Below are positions 34,926 through 46,274 of a stretch of 64,000 bases of DNA, piece by piece. Where the stretch lies: assembly GCF_902635505.1 (NCBI RefSeq), contig NC_045427.1:598875665-598939664 (forward strand), written 5' to 3'. A program made the position numbers and the translations under genes. The number at the start of each line of letters is the position of its first letter. Position 1 is the first letter of the stretch. The notes under the pieces are model-generated. The model ran no database searches, was not told the DNA's origin, and was given only the letters and a program-made list of their open reading frames with translations. This stretch comes from Sarcophilus harrisii (taxonomy: Eukaryota; Chordata; Mammalia; Dasyuromorphia; Dasyuridae).

Positions 34926-35244
34926 CTCTCTATTATTTAGTGTTAACAAAACAAATAATTGGAACTTCATTGTTGTCAGAATCTTTATGGGTCATCTTCA
35001 AAAACATGAAGACCTATATTGAAATATGTTTTCTGATGGTAATTTCCTTATAGCCAAGAGGAAAACTGAGATTCTAGAGAAAAATCACAAAGAGAAGAAT
35101 AAGAAAAGGTTTTCTATATTCATACTTGCTGGGAAGTATCCTAGAATCAAGAGGGTGTCTTCAGTAGTCTGAAAAAATGACTTCTATTTCAGAGAAGATA
35201 CCATGTGGAAAATTTTTAAAGTTTTACAGTGAGAGATCATATTT

Positions 35245-35432
35245 GAACAGCACTCTGTGGAATGCACATATTTTCTCCATACCAGTTCTGTGAAGGAAAT
35301 AGTATTTATTTAGTGAATGAAGAAATTATATCACATAGAGTTTAATTGATTTGCTCAGGGGTACAAAATTAGTGTGATAGAGCTAGAAATTAACTTGGTG
35401 TCACGGCGCTTGACTCCTACTTTAATGTTTTG
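35245..35432 (-). repeat. CORE-SINE (MIR-like)
   Basis: TAGTGAATGAAGAAATTATA near 35310, TTGATTTGCTCAGGGGTACA near 35346 and TTAACTTGGTGTCACGGCGC near 35390 match the antisense MIR core and 5' half. Strongly decayed. Confidence 0.55.
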
Positions 35433-35612
35433 TGTTGTCTTTTAAAATTTAATTAATTAACTTAAAACTTTAATGCAAAAGTAGGAAGAGAGAAAACAAA
35501 TTGCCAGGTGCACAGCAAAGCATAAAAGAAGATTCAAAATATAAAGCAATAATTTTCCATTTCAAGAAAGCCTATTAATAAACACTGCAGATTGTGTTTA
35601 GAGCTGTTGATA

Positions 35613-35666
35613 TTTTCTTTGTTTCCTTGTCGTTTTCTTTGCTTCCTTGTAGTTTTCTTTGCTTTA
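35613..35666 (+). repeat. 20-bp tandem repeat, about 2.7 units
   Basis: Units TTTTCTTTGTTTCCTTGTCG and TTTTCTTTGCTTCCTTGTAG, followed by a partial third. Confidence 0.9.
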
Positions 35667-36344
35667 TACTTTTTATTTTATTCTTTCCTTCCCTTCCTTA
35701 CCCGTCCACAAGAAGATTATAATTAATTGCAGATATAGACATATACATAGATATATAAACATATATATTTATATACTTATATACATAATAATGTATGTAT
35801 GTACATAGATAGCTATAACCATACACATATATACCTTCATATCCATCTGTGTTAGGACTGTACTATGCTTATTTATCCTGAGTTTCTCTGAAGGTGAATA
35901 ATATCATCCTTTATAAGTCCAATTCTTTCCATGTTTTTTTAAATCTATCAATTCATCATTTTCTATATCAGAGTAATATTGCAACCTTATGCTGTCTAGT
36001 TATTTTAAATCCAAAGTCTAAGTCTAAAACAATACTGAGTATGGCTGATAGAATATCGTTTCCCTACTTTTTCTCTTTTGATTAAATCTGTTTTAGCTTT
36101 AACTTTGTTTGAGATCATGATTACTGCCCCTGCTTTTTTCATAATAAATTCTACTCCTGAGCTTTATTTTGTTTGTGTGTATCTCTTATTTCCTATCCCT
36201 CCTGATTCTTCTGCTTTATTTCTCCCTCTATCTTGCTCTTCTGTTACTTAACCTATCTTCCTGCAAAGATTCCTCCTTTATTCTATGCCCTTTTCCTGTG
36301 CCCTCTTGTTTTATCTGAATTTAGAAGACTTTTATAGTCTTCCA

Positions 36345-36405
36345 AATATACACACACACATATATTCACATTCATATGTATGTGTACATATGTATGTGTG
36401 TATTT
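36345..36405 (+). repeat. AC/TATG simple repeat
   Basis: ACACACACACATATATTCAC followed by TATGTATGTGTACATATGTA. Confidence 0.8.
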
Positions 36406-37529
36406 GTTGTTCCCTCTTTATCCTATTCATATTAATTTATATATCCTTCTATACTGAATCTTATTCTCTCAATGACTTTTATTCCCTTCTAAAAACATAC
36501 ATTGTTCTATCTTTAACCCAGATCTGATGTGAGTAGGGTTCATTCTAAAAAGCCTCATTCACCATTTCCCCTTTTCTATGCTTTTACTGTCTTATTTTAT
36601 TCTGAATTTAGAAGGCATTGTGTGTATGTGTGTATGCGTTGGAGCCTCTTTGACCCATCCCTCATGAGAGTGGGGTTCCAGAAGTACCAGCTTCACTGTT
36701 TCTGCATTCACCAGGCACATGCTGGGTCCTTCTTGCCCAGGGCCATACATCAGCACCATGGCTGGGCCTGGCACCCCCTAATAGCATTTTTCCCTGTCAG
36801 ACTCCAAACTCCTGCCACTACCTGGAAGGTGAAAATTTCTATGGCTGGGGTTGAGGATGCCCCAGGGTTTGCTACTTGGTCTCTCAGCAGACATAGTCCA
36901 GATGTATTTGTACCTAACCTCTGTCCAGGTATCTTTCTTTTGATCTCTGATATTCCCAGGAGGACCACTGTTCTACCCCAACTTTTGTCTATTTTTACTG
37001 CTCTACATTTGTTCGCCCTATCTTATTTGTGGGGGAAATCTGGAAAGCTTGGAATTTACTGATCTACTCCATTTTCTTTCCAGAATCCTCTTTTCAGATC
37101 AGTTGTTTTTCTTATGAGATGTTTTACATTCCTTTTTATTTTTCCATTCTTTATACTTTGTTTTATTATTGGGTTCCCTTTGTCTAATTCTAATTTTTAA
37201 GGCATTGTTTACTTCCCTAAGATTCTGGATATTCTTTGGTTGAATTTCTTTTCATAATCTTCCTGTTTTTCTTGGATTATTCTTATTTATATATTTTTCC
37301 CCTCGATGTCTTTCACTGGATGGCCAGGTGACCATCGGACCTTACTTTTGGGATAGGAGAGGATTTGTTTTTGCTTCAGGATCCTCCTCTGAAGATGAAT
37401 TTCAATCTTCTCTATTCCTACAGTTACTTTCTGTGGTTGGGTTCTCTCTCCTTTGCCTGCTCATTAAAAAAAAAAATTATAGCAGCTTGTGGTTGTAATC
37501 ACCTCTACCTTGTTTGGGTAATGGCATGG

Positions 37530-37737
37530 GGAAGCTGAAGAGAGCATTAATCACTTTAGGAAAAATAAGCCTTGTGTTGGAAAAATTATAGGATGACCCT
37601 CGAAGGAAGCTGGGGACTCCAAGAGACAGAAGTGAGGAGAGTGAGCATTTTAGACAAAAGAAACAACTTAAGCAGAAGCAGTAGAGGTGGGAGATGAAAT
37701 GTATAAAAGGAACAGCTTTTTGGAGTAAAGGAAAGAA
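37530..37737 (-). repeat. L2 LINE fragment
   Basis: GAAGGAAGCTGGGGACTCCA near 37603 and GAGCATTTTAGACAAAAGAA near 37643 are collinear with the antisense L2 segment seen at 13960-14060. Confidence 0.55.
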
Positions 37738-37975
37738 GCAAACATGTATTAAGCATGTTCCAGGGACTGTGAAATACAAATATTTCACTTGATTCTCATG
37801 AAAGTCCTGAGTGGCAGGTGCTAATATGACCCTCATTTTTCAGTTGAGGAAACTGAGGCAAATAGAAGTCAAGTGAGTTTTCCAGTGTTATATAGCTACT
37901 AAATGTCTGGGATCAGATTTGAACTCATGGTTTCCTGAATTCCAGACCCAGCACTCTATCCACGGTGCCATGTTA
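37738..37975 (-). repeat. CORE-SINE (MIR-like), near full length
   Basis: CAGTTGAGGAAACTGAGGCA near 37841, CTACTAAATGTCTGGGATCA near 37895, and CCAGCACTCTATCCACGGTG near 37947. The 3' end abuts the L2 fragment. Confidence 0.88.
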
Positions 37976-38049
37976 GATAGTTTAGTACGACCACAGAGTA
38001 TATATGGGAGAAATGCATTTTTGCATTTTGACTTATTTTTCTTATAAAA

Positions 38050-38560
38050 TGGAAACCATATCACTATTAGTGACCTATTTTCAAATGGAATTAAAATTGC
38101 TTTGTGAATACAGAGAACAGTCAGGACATTAAGCCTGGGTGAGGACAGTGCACAAGAATAATCATGGCATTAACAGCACATAGTGTTTCTTTAGCGCCTT
38201 GTGGCTGGGGAAGCCGAGGGGCCTTTCCTCTCTCCCTGACACTGTGATAGAGGGAACAAATAAAGCTTCTTGATTTCATTAGAGCTGACATTTTGCCTTG
38301 ACATTTGCTTTATAAAAGCAGGGGAAGGCTATGTATTGAAATGGGCCTGGACACAAAGATGCAGCTAAGAAGATATGTAATTGCTCTCTGGTTTGGAGGT
38401 GATGGATTCATCAGTCTGGCAGGTGACACAGCATTTAAAATGGCCTGTTACATTCAGATAGGACAAGACAATGTGGCTCATGGTCACTAGATCCCCAGTC
38501 CTGCTCCTGACAGCCTGGCTGTCTTGGGAACACGAGTGTGCTTACCCTATTAAGAAAGCA
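38050..38560. other. Candidate conserved noncoding block
   Basis: The most complex, repeat-free segment in the window, with higher GC than its flanks. It includes GCGCCTTGTGGCTGGGGAAG near 38195, GAACAAATAAAGCTTCTTGA near 38252 and AGAAGATATGTAATTGCTCT near 38367. The 61-codon plus frame at 38305 lacks splice context or a known motif. Enhancer or noncoding-exon function is only inferred. Confidence 0.3.
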
Positions 38561-38944
38561 TTCAAGCTAAAGCTAAGGGGAAGCTTTTTTTCCCCTTCCT
38601 TCCTTCTTGGACATTCCTAAATAGATGCAAGTGAAATTCTAGGGGATATTTCTTTGGGAGAAAAGCCAAGTAAGAGAAGAGAAAAGGAAAGCTTGGATTA
38701 TTAGAGCTCATCAGCTGTGTGTAAACTGGTTTATTTTGGTTCAGATCAGTGGTGACCAAAGCCCCTAGTTCTCTGCAGGCAGAAAATTATACCTCAGGGC
38801 TCTGAAGGCTCCTGAACAGGAATAAGCATTTAGCCTAATCCTATTGGGCAACACTGATATGCAAGAGCTCATATTGCACAAAGAACTGTCTTTAAGCCTT
38901 TTGTTCGTGAATATACAGGATACCCTTCATCTGCCTTCTCAAAA
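38561..38944. other. No recognised feature
   Basis: No repeat or gene recognised. It may be a flank of the preceding complex block. Confidence 0.45.
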
Positions 38945-39115
38945 ATATATAGCTAGAAGGGATCTCAGAGACCACTTGTTTCAATCCCCTCATTTTGCTG
39001 ACAAAAAAAAAAGAACCTGGGGTTTATGGAAGTAACCTGACTTTCCCAAAGTCACATAGGTAGTAATAATTAGGTTAAATCTAAACTTAGGTGTTCTGCT
39101 CTTGGTTTTTCCATT
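38945..39115 (-). repeat. CORE-SINE (MIR-like)
   Basis: AGAAGGGATCTCAGAGACCA near 38955, CAATCCCCTCATTTTGCTGA near 38982 and CCCAAAGTCACATAGGTAGT near 39046. Confidence 0.75.
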
Positions 39116-39169
39116 CCCTGTAGTTATCGACCTATATCTTTTACTCCTTTAATGTTTTCAGCAATTTAC

Positions 39170-40095
39170 TCTATTGAATTAAATCCTCACTCAATTCTAA
39201 ACTCTTTCTAATCTGGTTTCCAACCTCATCATTCAAGTGAACCTTCAGTTTCCAAAGCTACTAATTATTTCTTAATTGCCAGTCTAAGGGCCTTTTCTTC
39301 ATCCTCATTCTTAACTTCTCTGCTGTTTCGGACACTTCAAGCATCCTCTTTTCTTAGATATTTTCCCTTCTGTAGCTTTTCTAACATTGTTCTGTCTTCA
39401 TTCTCATCCCTCTCCTTGTTGGATTGATCCTCTCAATCTCCTTTTCTTGATCTTTATCATGTCATGTTTAGCAACAGTGGGCAGCTGCCAAGGTTCTGTC
39501 CTGGTCCTCTTCTTCTGCACTCTTTTTGGTAATTTCATAACGTTAATCTCTATTTAAATAATCCCAAGAGAGATATTTTTTTCCCATCTTCTACTCTCTT
39601 TGAACTCAAACATGCATTGATTGCCTATTGACCATCCAATCTGGCAATCCTGTATTCATCTTAAAGTCAACATATATGAAACAAAACTCCGCTCTCTATC
39701 TCTCCCCTATCCTCTTTTCTTCCCAGCTTCTCATTTGCTATTGAGTGTGCTACCCTCCTCCAGTCATCCAAGCCTTACAACCTCGGGGTCATCTTTGACT
39801 CCTCATTGGTATTTACTTCACTAATACAATCTACTGTCAGATCTTATTATATCTAATACCTCTCATAGAGATTCCCTTCCCTTCTCTCACATAATCACCA
39901 CTCAAACCTTCATTACCTCTCACCATTATAGAAATTATTATTTATATATAGGAATCTATTATTATAGAAATCTGTTATTAAGAAATAGAATTCTTAATTG
40001 TTCTCTCAGCCTTAACTATTGAATCCATCCTCCACTTGGTTATCAAAGTGATTTTCCTAAAGTTCAAGTCTGACTACACACCCTGCTCCATTCTC
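39170..40095 (+). mobile_element. L2 LINE, reverse-transcriptase region
   Basis: Long sense copy: ATCTGGTTTCCAACCTCATC near 39211, TTCTCTGCTGTTTCGGACAC near 39315, AGGTTCTGTCCTGGTCCTCT near 39491 (the RT block before the catalytic YADD region), ACAACCTCGGGGTCATCTTT near 39778 and AAGTGATTTTCCTAAAGTTC near 40046. It is collinear with ORF2 and frameshifted; it ends at ATTCTCAATAAA where a MIR begins. Confidence 0.88.
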
Positions 40096-40104
40096 AATAA
40101 AGAA

Positions 40105-40260
40105 GTAGGCTTTACTGAAGAGGGAGCTGAGGTACAGAGAGTTTAAGCTACTTGTCTGAGATTACAAAAATAGGAAGTATCCATCCTAGGAAATGAATTC
40201 AGGTTTTTTGACTTCAAGGCCAACATACTTCTCCCTTTTTTCACACTGTCTTCCAGCAAA
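40105..40260 (-). repeat. CORE-SINE (MIR-like)
   Basis: AGAGGGAGCTGAGGTACAGA near 40119, GAAATGAATTCAGGTTTTTT near 40190 and CTTCAAGGCCAACATAC. Confidence 0.65.
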
Positions 40261-40337
40261 TTAGCCAGCTTTAGAATATAATTTTGGAAATGTTATAAAG
40301 GATTAACATATTGTGTTGTATATTGTAGGAACTAGTG

Positions 40338-40575
40338 TAGTATGGCATAATAGAGAATGTGTAAGACTTGGAGTCAGGAAGGCTAAGTTTCAATTCTTCC
40401 CCAGATATTTGCCAGCAGTATGACTAGAGTTATAACCTTTAAACTCTGATTTTCAGTTTTCTTATCTAAAAAAAGGATAATGATAGTACTCTTCTCATAG
40501 TTAATAAGGGAGAAGTGAGGATTAAGTGAGATAGGAACAGTAAAAAAAGTCAATGCATATCTACTATTATCAGTA
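40338..40575 (+). repeat. CORE-SINE (MIR-like), near full length
   Basis: TTGGAGTCAGGAAGGCTAAG near 40368, CCAGATATTTGCCAGCAGTA near 40402, GATTTTCAGTTTTCTTATCT near 40449 and AGTGAGGATTAAGTGAGATA near 40513. Confidence 0.85.
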
Positions 40576-40659
40576 CTATAGAAGAACAGTATAGTATTTT
40601 ATCATTTAATTTTGATGAATTGAATGACAGAACTAGTGCCCTGACTATCTCAGGCTTGG

Positions 40660-41035
40660 TGCCTGCCAATAAGATGGAGTATGGAAGATTGAAGAGTGGA
40701 TGATAGCCATCTTTAAATATTTGGAAGACTAATATGTTAAAAAAGGATTAGATTTTTTTCCTGTTCATCTCTAGAGGGCAGAACCACTGCCATTGTATGA
40801 GATTTGCAGGGAAGGGATATTAAGGCAAGTAAAACAATAACATAAACCTTTTTCTATCAATTTGAGGTATCAAAAGTGGAGTGAGCTGCCTTGGAAGATA
40901 GTGGGAAGTTTCAGACTGAAGTTGGATGACTCTTTGTTGGATCTATTGTTGAGAGTTTTCTTGTCTTAGTACCAATTAGACTAGATGATCTTTGAACTCC
41001 TTTTCAACTCTGAAATTCTATAAGTCTGTGAACTC
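40660..41035 (+). mobile_element. CR1/L3 LINE, 3' end
   Basis: TCTCTAGAGGGCAGAACCAC near 40769, CAAAAGTGGAGTGAGCTGCC near 40871, AAGTTGGATGACTCTTTGTT near 40919, and the 3' end CTGAAATTCTATAAG near 41009. Confidence 0.85.
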
Positions 41036-41074
41036 TAGGAAATAGGGAGGTATATTGGAACTAGCTCAAGGTGG

Positions 41075-41310
41075 CTTGCTACAACCAATTATTAAATTTT
41101 CATTGTGAACATTTACATCTTAGAAATTGGCAAATACTAGAAATCAGATGGATTTAATGTTTCATAGATTGTTAAGACTAAAGAAAGTGATGGAGAAAAT
41201 TTTAATAATGAAGATTAAACTTTGAGGTGTGGTATACATACATTTTCCCTTCAAAGAGCTGGTTATTTAACATTTATAAATATATTCCTGTAAGGGAGTA
41301 GATCTTCCTT
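41075..41310 (+). repeat. Unclassified interspersed repeat family, copy 1
   Basis: Shares an ordered set of words with 54715-55015, 58425-58600 and 59065-59262: TGTGAACATTTACATCTTAG near 41104, AATTGGCAAATACTAGAAAT, AAGTGATGGAGAAAATTTTA near 41184, and GGTTATTTAACATTTATAAA near 41262. I cannot name the family. No coding potential or terminal repeats are visible. Confidence 0.55.
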
Positions 41311-41774
41311 TTCAAAGCTGGGTCTTTGGTAAATATGAGTTGCCAAGAGCACAAATTCCTAGAATATGAATGGGATTCAAGCAACCAGGTGAAATGAATC
41401 ATAATCCTTAAGCACAATTATTTGATTCAAAAGGGCTATTGTGTACCATCGAAATTCAGAATGAGTGATTAGGGGCTCTAAAAAACCAGGAACCTTGAAT
41501 AGAGAGGGAGGAAGGGATGCAGATAGTCTTCTCTTCTGATAGCTTGTGATATATTTCCACAATGGCCAACTATAATTTAAAACTATAACTTCTTATTTAA
41601 CTTAGATAGAACTTTAAAAAAACTCATTCTGATGTATATCTCCTATTTTTTCATTATTACCCATTCTTTATGCATCTTCTTTCAGTTTCAATTTAGATTC
41701 ATATCTTTTAGACTTATTCTTCTTTCCTAATTACCACCTGTTATTCTGACTTTGGAAATTTCTCAAAGCTTTGC
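41311..41774. other. No recognised feature
   Basis: No repeat or gene recognised. Confidence 0.45.
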
Positions 41775-41900
41775 AATCTTGGTAGAATTGGAAAGGATTT
41801 TAGAGATCATATGAAACAAATCTCTTTTCAGATGAGGAAACTGAGACTCAGAGAAATTGAATGCTATGCTCATGGAGCACAGTGAAGCTAGAAGAAGCTA
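41775..41900 (-). repeat. CORE-SINE (MIR-like)
   Basis: AATTGGAAAGGATTTTAGAG near 41787 and TTTTCAGATGAGGAAACTGA near 41825, antisense. Confidence 0.75.
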
Positions 41901-43592
41901 AATACAACTAGCACAATGATTATTTTAATATATTTGATTTTCATCTGATCTTTTTCTATAGGTATGACTAAAAACTGTATACAATTAAACCATACTTTTG
42001 TGATCTACTCCTTTATGTCATATTAATGTGATTAGGGCCTTTTAAATACCATATAAAGAGAAGTAAATGTAGTTTTCCTAATGGATGGAGACTGTCAAGA
42101 TTCCAATTTGATAGCCTCTATACTAATGACACAAACAATGACTCCCATAAAAGGGATGGATCTAGGGAATAGAGTATAACAGCTCCCTGATAACTATAGA
42201 GAATTTGGAATTTCTTCCAGGGCTTCCTCTGGAAATAGGTTTGTATTTAACACAGTAGTGAGCTACCAACCTCTGAACCTTTCATTCCTCAAATCAGTCA
42301 AGTGATTGGGCGATATTGCCCTCTCGTGGATTGAATAAATACCCCTTGGAAATTGAAATTTTAAGCTATAAAGGAATTACAGCCTTACTGAAAATCAGTT
42401 CTTTCATTTGTGAAATCAAAATAAACCTACTTATGCTACATGCTACCAATCTTGGGATTTTTTAAAAAAAGTTCTTTATTCACTTGAAAGCATTACGCAA
42501 ATTATCATTAGGCAATGATTATCTAACAACTCTTCAAGTAGAAGTAGGGAGATTTCTGAGAGCAAGGTCCTTTGAAATGGGATGTAAAATAGGGAATGGG
42601 TATTCAACCTTCCATTAATTACTTCCTACTTCAATAGGGGAAGGAGTAGGAGGATTTTATTCTATATCAGGTATCTTCTCTATCCACTGTGAAACTTTAT
42701 TCTAGCAAAAATATGGTATATAGCAAGTGGAAAGTATTGTCACTTTAAATGAGAATTCCAGTCTCTCTATTTCTAAGGTAAAAACTTGTTCCAATGCAAG
42801 CAAAATTGGTGGTTAGCAGATGTTTGATTTTCTGGCTTCTTTAATGATGTCTGAGATTGTATTAGTGGATGGGTCATTTGCAAAACCACAGCAAATCAAT
42901 GAACAGGGAAGTTACTTAGATGTAGACCCTAAGCATTGATATCTCTTGACATGTAACATCAGGAAGGTACAATTAATGCAAAGACATCTGCCCTCTGGTT
43001 ATGTGACAAGAATCCGATGAGCTAATTCAATTTCTATTATCCCCTTTGAGTACCAGCTGGACTCTTAAGACAGAAACCTTTTACTATCTACTTTAGAACT
43101 GTTAAAATGTAATGTGAGAGAACAACGAACATTTCTAGAAAGTCAGTGAACTTTTTCGATCAACTCATCCTAAAGAACCATGAGCTATCAGCAGACATAT
43201 GGAATTTTGGAAAATATTGGTAGCAAATATTACAGTCATTTAGTCTAGGGAGTACCTGCTACAGATATTTTCATTGCGCTAAGAGTTCATATAATTGATG
43301 GAAAATCATGCAGCCTTCATCTTATGTTCCATCCTAAAGAGCCTTCTTCTTAGTGAACTGTCTACTAATCATCAGTGAGCTCTTAACTGATAACAGCTTA
43401 AGACTTAAGCTTTCCAGGGTCTTTGCATTTTAATAGGGTACTCACAGTCAGAAAATCTTTTAAGACTTCCAAGAAATGAATCTGTAATGCTGAAAATATT
43501 GGAAACCAGGGAAGACTGTGAAGGAGACAAATTTGGATAAGGGATTTTCTTGGAACTCCCCAAATCATGCCAAAAATGAGGGCAATACTTAC
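41901..43592. other. Mostly single-copy sequence
   Basis: No repeat recognised in 1.7 kb. The stretch 42960-43070 (AATTAATGCAAAGACATCTG, CCCTCTGGTTATGTGAC) has the texture of a short conserved element, without further support. Confidence 0.4.
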
Positions 43593-43745
43593 ACAAAAAA
43601 ATCACCCCTTCTTCCAGATATTTCTGAAAGTTAAGGGAATTGGTATCTACTTCATTCTTGTCTGTGTAGCTTTCTGCATCAATTTCCCCAATGAAATCAC
43701 ACTGCTGACCTATCACTAGAGGGTCCAAAGAGATCAAAAAATCAT
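43593..43745 (-). other. Exon-like segment (weak candidate)
   Basis: On the minus strand a 153-bp interval lies between an AG acceptor (ATCATTACAG at 43746-43755) and a GTAAGT donor (43587-43592). It is open in one frame, with phase 1 at both ends, so the length is divisible by three. The translation includes DPLVIGQQCDFIGEID and NFQKYLEEGVIFL. Against it: the upstream polypyrimidine tract is poor, the acceptor lies at the edge of an L2 fragment, the open frame continues past the donor, and no neighbouring exon or homologous protein is recognised. Confidence 0.2.
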
Positions 43746-43749
43746 CTGT

Positions 43750-43862
43750 AATGATATAAGCTCCCTGAAAACACTCTGTTTTATTTTTTATCTTTGTATT
43801 CCCAGCATTTAGTATGATACTTGGCACATAGTAAGTGCTTAAAAAATCCTTGTTGACTGATT
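43750..43862 (+). repeat. L2 LINE 3' end fragment
   Basis: ATAAGCTCCCTGAAAACACT near 43757, TTTGTATTCCCAGCATTTAG near 43792, TGGCACATAGTAAGTGCTTA near 43823 and TTGTTGACTGATTA. Confidence 0.88.
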
Positions 43863-45754
43863 ACTAGTAGTCAATCAACATTTTTCTCTTTCTAGATTCC
43901 CTTTCTCTTTTTCTGCATTAGGATATTGAATTTGGGACTTTAAAATTTTTTTCAAAGATTTCTTTGCACTGTTTTTGAAATGATTTATTATTCTATCTCT
44001 CTGTTACTTCCCTTTTACTGTTATCAGTAGGGATTCTTTGTCATGCCCTGCCTGTTACCTGCCACCAGGAATGCTAAGATTGCATTCAGAAGATAAAATT
44101 CAGATTAACAGCTATCAGGATGAATGTATAACACAAATCACAGTCATTCAGATTTCTCTCTTTTCCTTTTGATTTGGAAGATTGCAGGACCTAATTGTTG
44201 ACTCATCTTTAAATACAGATTCTATTTTCTATCATTTTTGTCAGGGGTCTGTGGCCAGAAATACATTCCAGGAGAAAACAAAGGAGAAACTTATAGGAGT
44301 CCTAGATCTCTACAGCAGCACTACTCCTCAGAGGTTTACCTGGGCCATTTGCTCTCAAACTCTCCCACTTCTGGCATACAAGTTAATGAACTTGGGCTTG
44401 TTGGAAAATGATAGAATTATGCTGCATCAACCTCAATTCTAACTGAATATTGCCCTCCATTTGAATGTAGACAAAGCAAAAAGGGTCTGAATTCATCTCT
44501 ATCATTCAGTCCAGGCTGTGTTCCTCCATTCTCACACTTTGGGCTAACAATCATGTAGAAGGTATGAATACTTCTGGATAGGGGCTCAGGTCATTCAAGA
44601 TCTGCTCCAGCATCTAGTCTATTTGAGGATGGTTCTGTTTTTGATTTGATTTCTGTTATTCCTAAAGGCAGTAGAAGGTTATAGAATGCTTTCCAACCTG
44701 TTATCTGTTTTATGTACATTAGAGGAGTTCAACAGGAATTACAAAATAATAAAAGCATTTCAGATCAAATTTCAACCATATTTTTCCATTTACCTGTTTT
44801 AAACTTTGAGGCTTTATTCCTAATTACTCGAGCATCTATAGATATGAGAAATGTCTTTTCCTACTGATATAAACAGAAACAAAAATATTGAGATAGAGTG
44901 GAGTAAAAAAAGGTTAACCTCATCAAAATTGATGATTAATTTTAGATTGCAGAAATGCTGATCATGGAAACACTAATTAATGGTCTTGCTTGTTCTGATA
45001 TTACTGTTGTAAAGTATTTTGTTGGGACTTCTATTTTGCAATGATGATAGCAAGAACCAAAAGGGATTTTTTTCCCAATTGAAGCTATCTGTGAAACATG
45101 TTAAACTTATTTTTCCTCAAAGAATTCGAAGGAACCTTATTTTGTGTTCCAAATTCAGAAAATTGCCTTTCTTAATTCCATGTGTTATGAAAGACTTGGT
45201 CCAGTAGATGTCTCTATGATACAGGCACAGAGGTTTTTGCTTTTCCCTCTGCAACTCTAGGTATCAGGAATATAAGTATGGAGATTGGGGATTATATATA
45301 GGGATTTGCATAGAGACCAAATCAGGGATTTTCCATAGATTTGAGGTGGATGAATTGAATAAATGGGCTTCAGTTAGGAAAAAAAAAAAAACCTTAGGGA
45401 ATATGGTTTTTAAGCCCCTTGTTTCCAGGTTGGCTAAATAATAAATGCAGGTTGGATAATTGTAAAGAAGCTTTTCTAAAGAGAGAGAGATTGAAAAATA
45501 ACACACTTAATCTAGGTGAGACAACATGGAACCTTTTAAAGGAAAAAAGCTAGTCAGATTTGGGGAGAAGGCTCCGATACAAGAAGGTTTTGGATGTTGC
45601 AAAGAGGCAGTTATCACCTCAAGGAAAGAAAAAGCTTCTTTTAGAGCTGTCTAGAGTGAATGGGACTGTTTGTACATTCTGATAGTGAGGTCTCTCTTTT
45701 TTGGAAGTTTTTGAGCAAAAACTGGGTATCCATTTGTTTGGAAAAATCTAGAGT
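43863..45754. other. Mostly single-copy sequence
   Basis: No repeat recognised in 1.9 kb. Frames of 86, 62 and 80 codons (44182, 45019, 45264) have no recognisable domains. Confidence 0.45.
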
Positions 45755-45815
45755 TCTATGCTGACCAGATATGGCTTGGGTTAGATGGCCTTTGAGGTCT
45801 GAAATTTTGTGATAA
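45755..45815 (+). repeat. CR1/L3 3' end scrap
   Basis: TTGGGTTAGATGGCCTTTGA near 45777 and GGTCTGAAATTTTGTGA match the last bases of L3 or of a related CORE-SINE tail. Confidence 0.5.
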
Positions 45816-45984
45816 GACACATAAATAGTGTTTTCAAGTCATTGAACATTACACAGGTTATTCAACTGGGTTTTCTTCTGATTTCAAAGGGGGAATGTAC
45901 AAGTACATTTCTATGTTTCTTTTCCATAGAAACCAGCAGCATCTGAGAGGGAATAGGTGTTTTGTATTCTTGGAATTTAGATGC

Positions 45985-46272
45985 AGTGGTGATTGATAAA
46001 ATGGAACACATATACCCTATAGGCCAATGACCTTGATTTCAGTTTCAGGTGAAATTTAGAACATACTATTAAAGAGATAATCAACATCTAGAAGGAGACA
46101 TGGGGGTCAAAAAGATCTAACACAGTTTCCTTTGGAAGAGGATCCATTACACTAATTTTATATATTTCAGTTTTGAAGGGTTATTAAAGAGATATAATCA
46201 GGGAAATGGTATAGTAATAATATACCTAAACTTAGCAAAGTATTTGATACACTCTCATGTTTTTTTTATGAA
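45985..46272 (+). mobile_element. CR1/L3 LINE, RT region, first block
   Basis: AGGCCAATGACCTTGATTTC near 46020, AGGGAAATGGTATAGTAATA near 46199, and ATACCTAAACTTAGCAAAGT (the LDFxKAFD region) near 46222. It is interrupted by a minus-strand MIR and resumes at 46531. Confidence 0.75.
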
Positions 46273-46274
46273 AT

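Larger units (their letters stand above)
35435..37475 (-). mobile_element. L1 LINE, rearranged copy with 5' end
   Basis: Antisense L1 made of a 3' UTR and ORF2 end (to about 35990), an endonuclease-region block (GATCATGATTACTGCCCCTG near 36113, antisense of the region that in human reads as a CAGGGGTTGC-type block), an unassigned middle, and an ORF1 N-terminal region. The ORF1 start on the minus strand lies near 37463 and reads MSRQRRENPTTESNCRNRE. Most of ORF2 is missing. The middle part (36610-37060) is GC-rich and does not look like ORF1. Confidence 0.6.

Noticed and set aside
34662-34970. 102-codon minus-strand frame
   Set aside because: It runs across a noncoding hAT miniature element and the MIR it sits in.
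36529-37062. 177-codon plus-strand frame, the longest in the window
   Set aside because: It overlaps open frames on the opposite strand, lies within a rearranged L1, starts after an AC-rich tract, and shows no domain. The GC-rich stretch explains the lack of stops.
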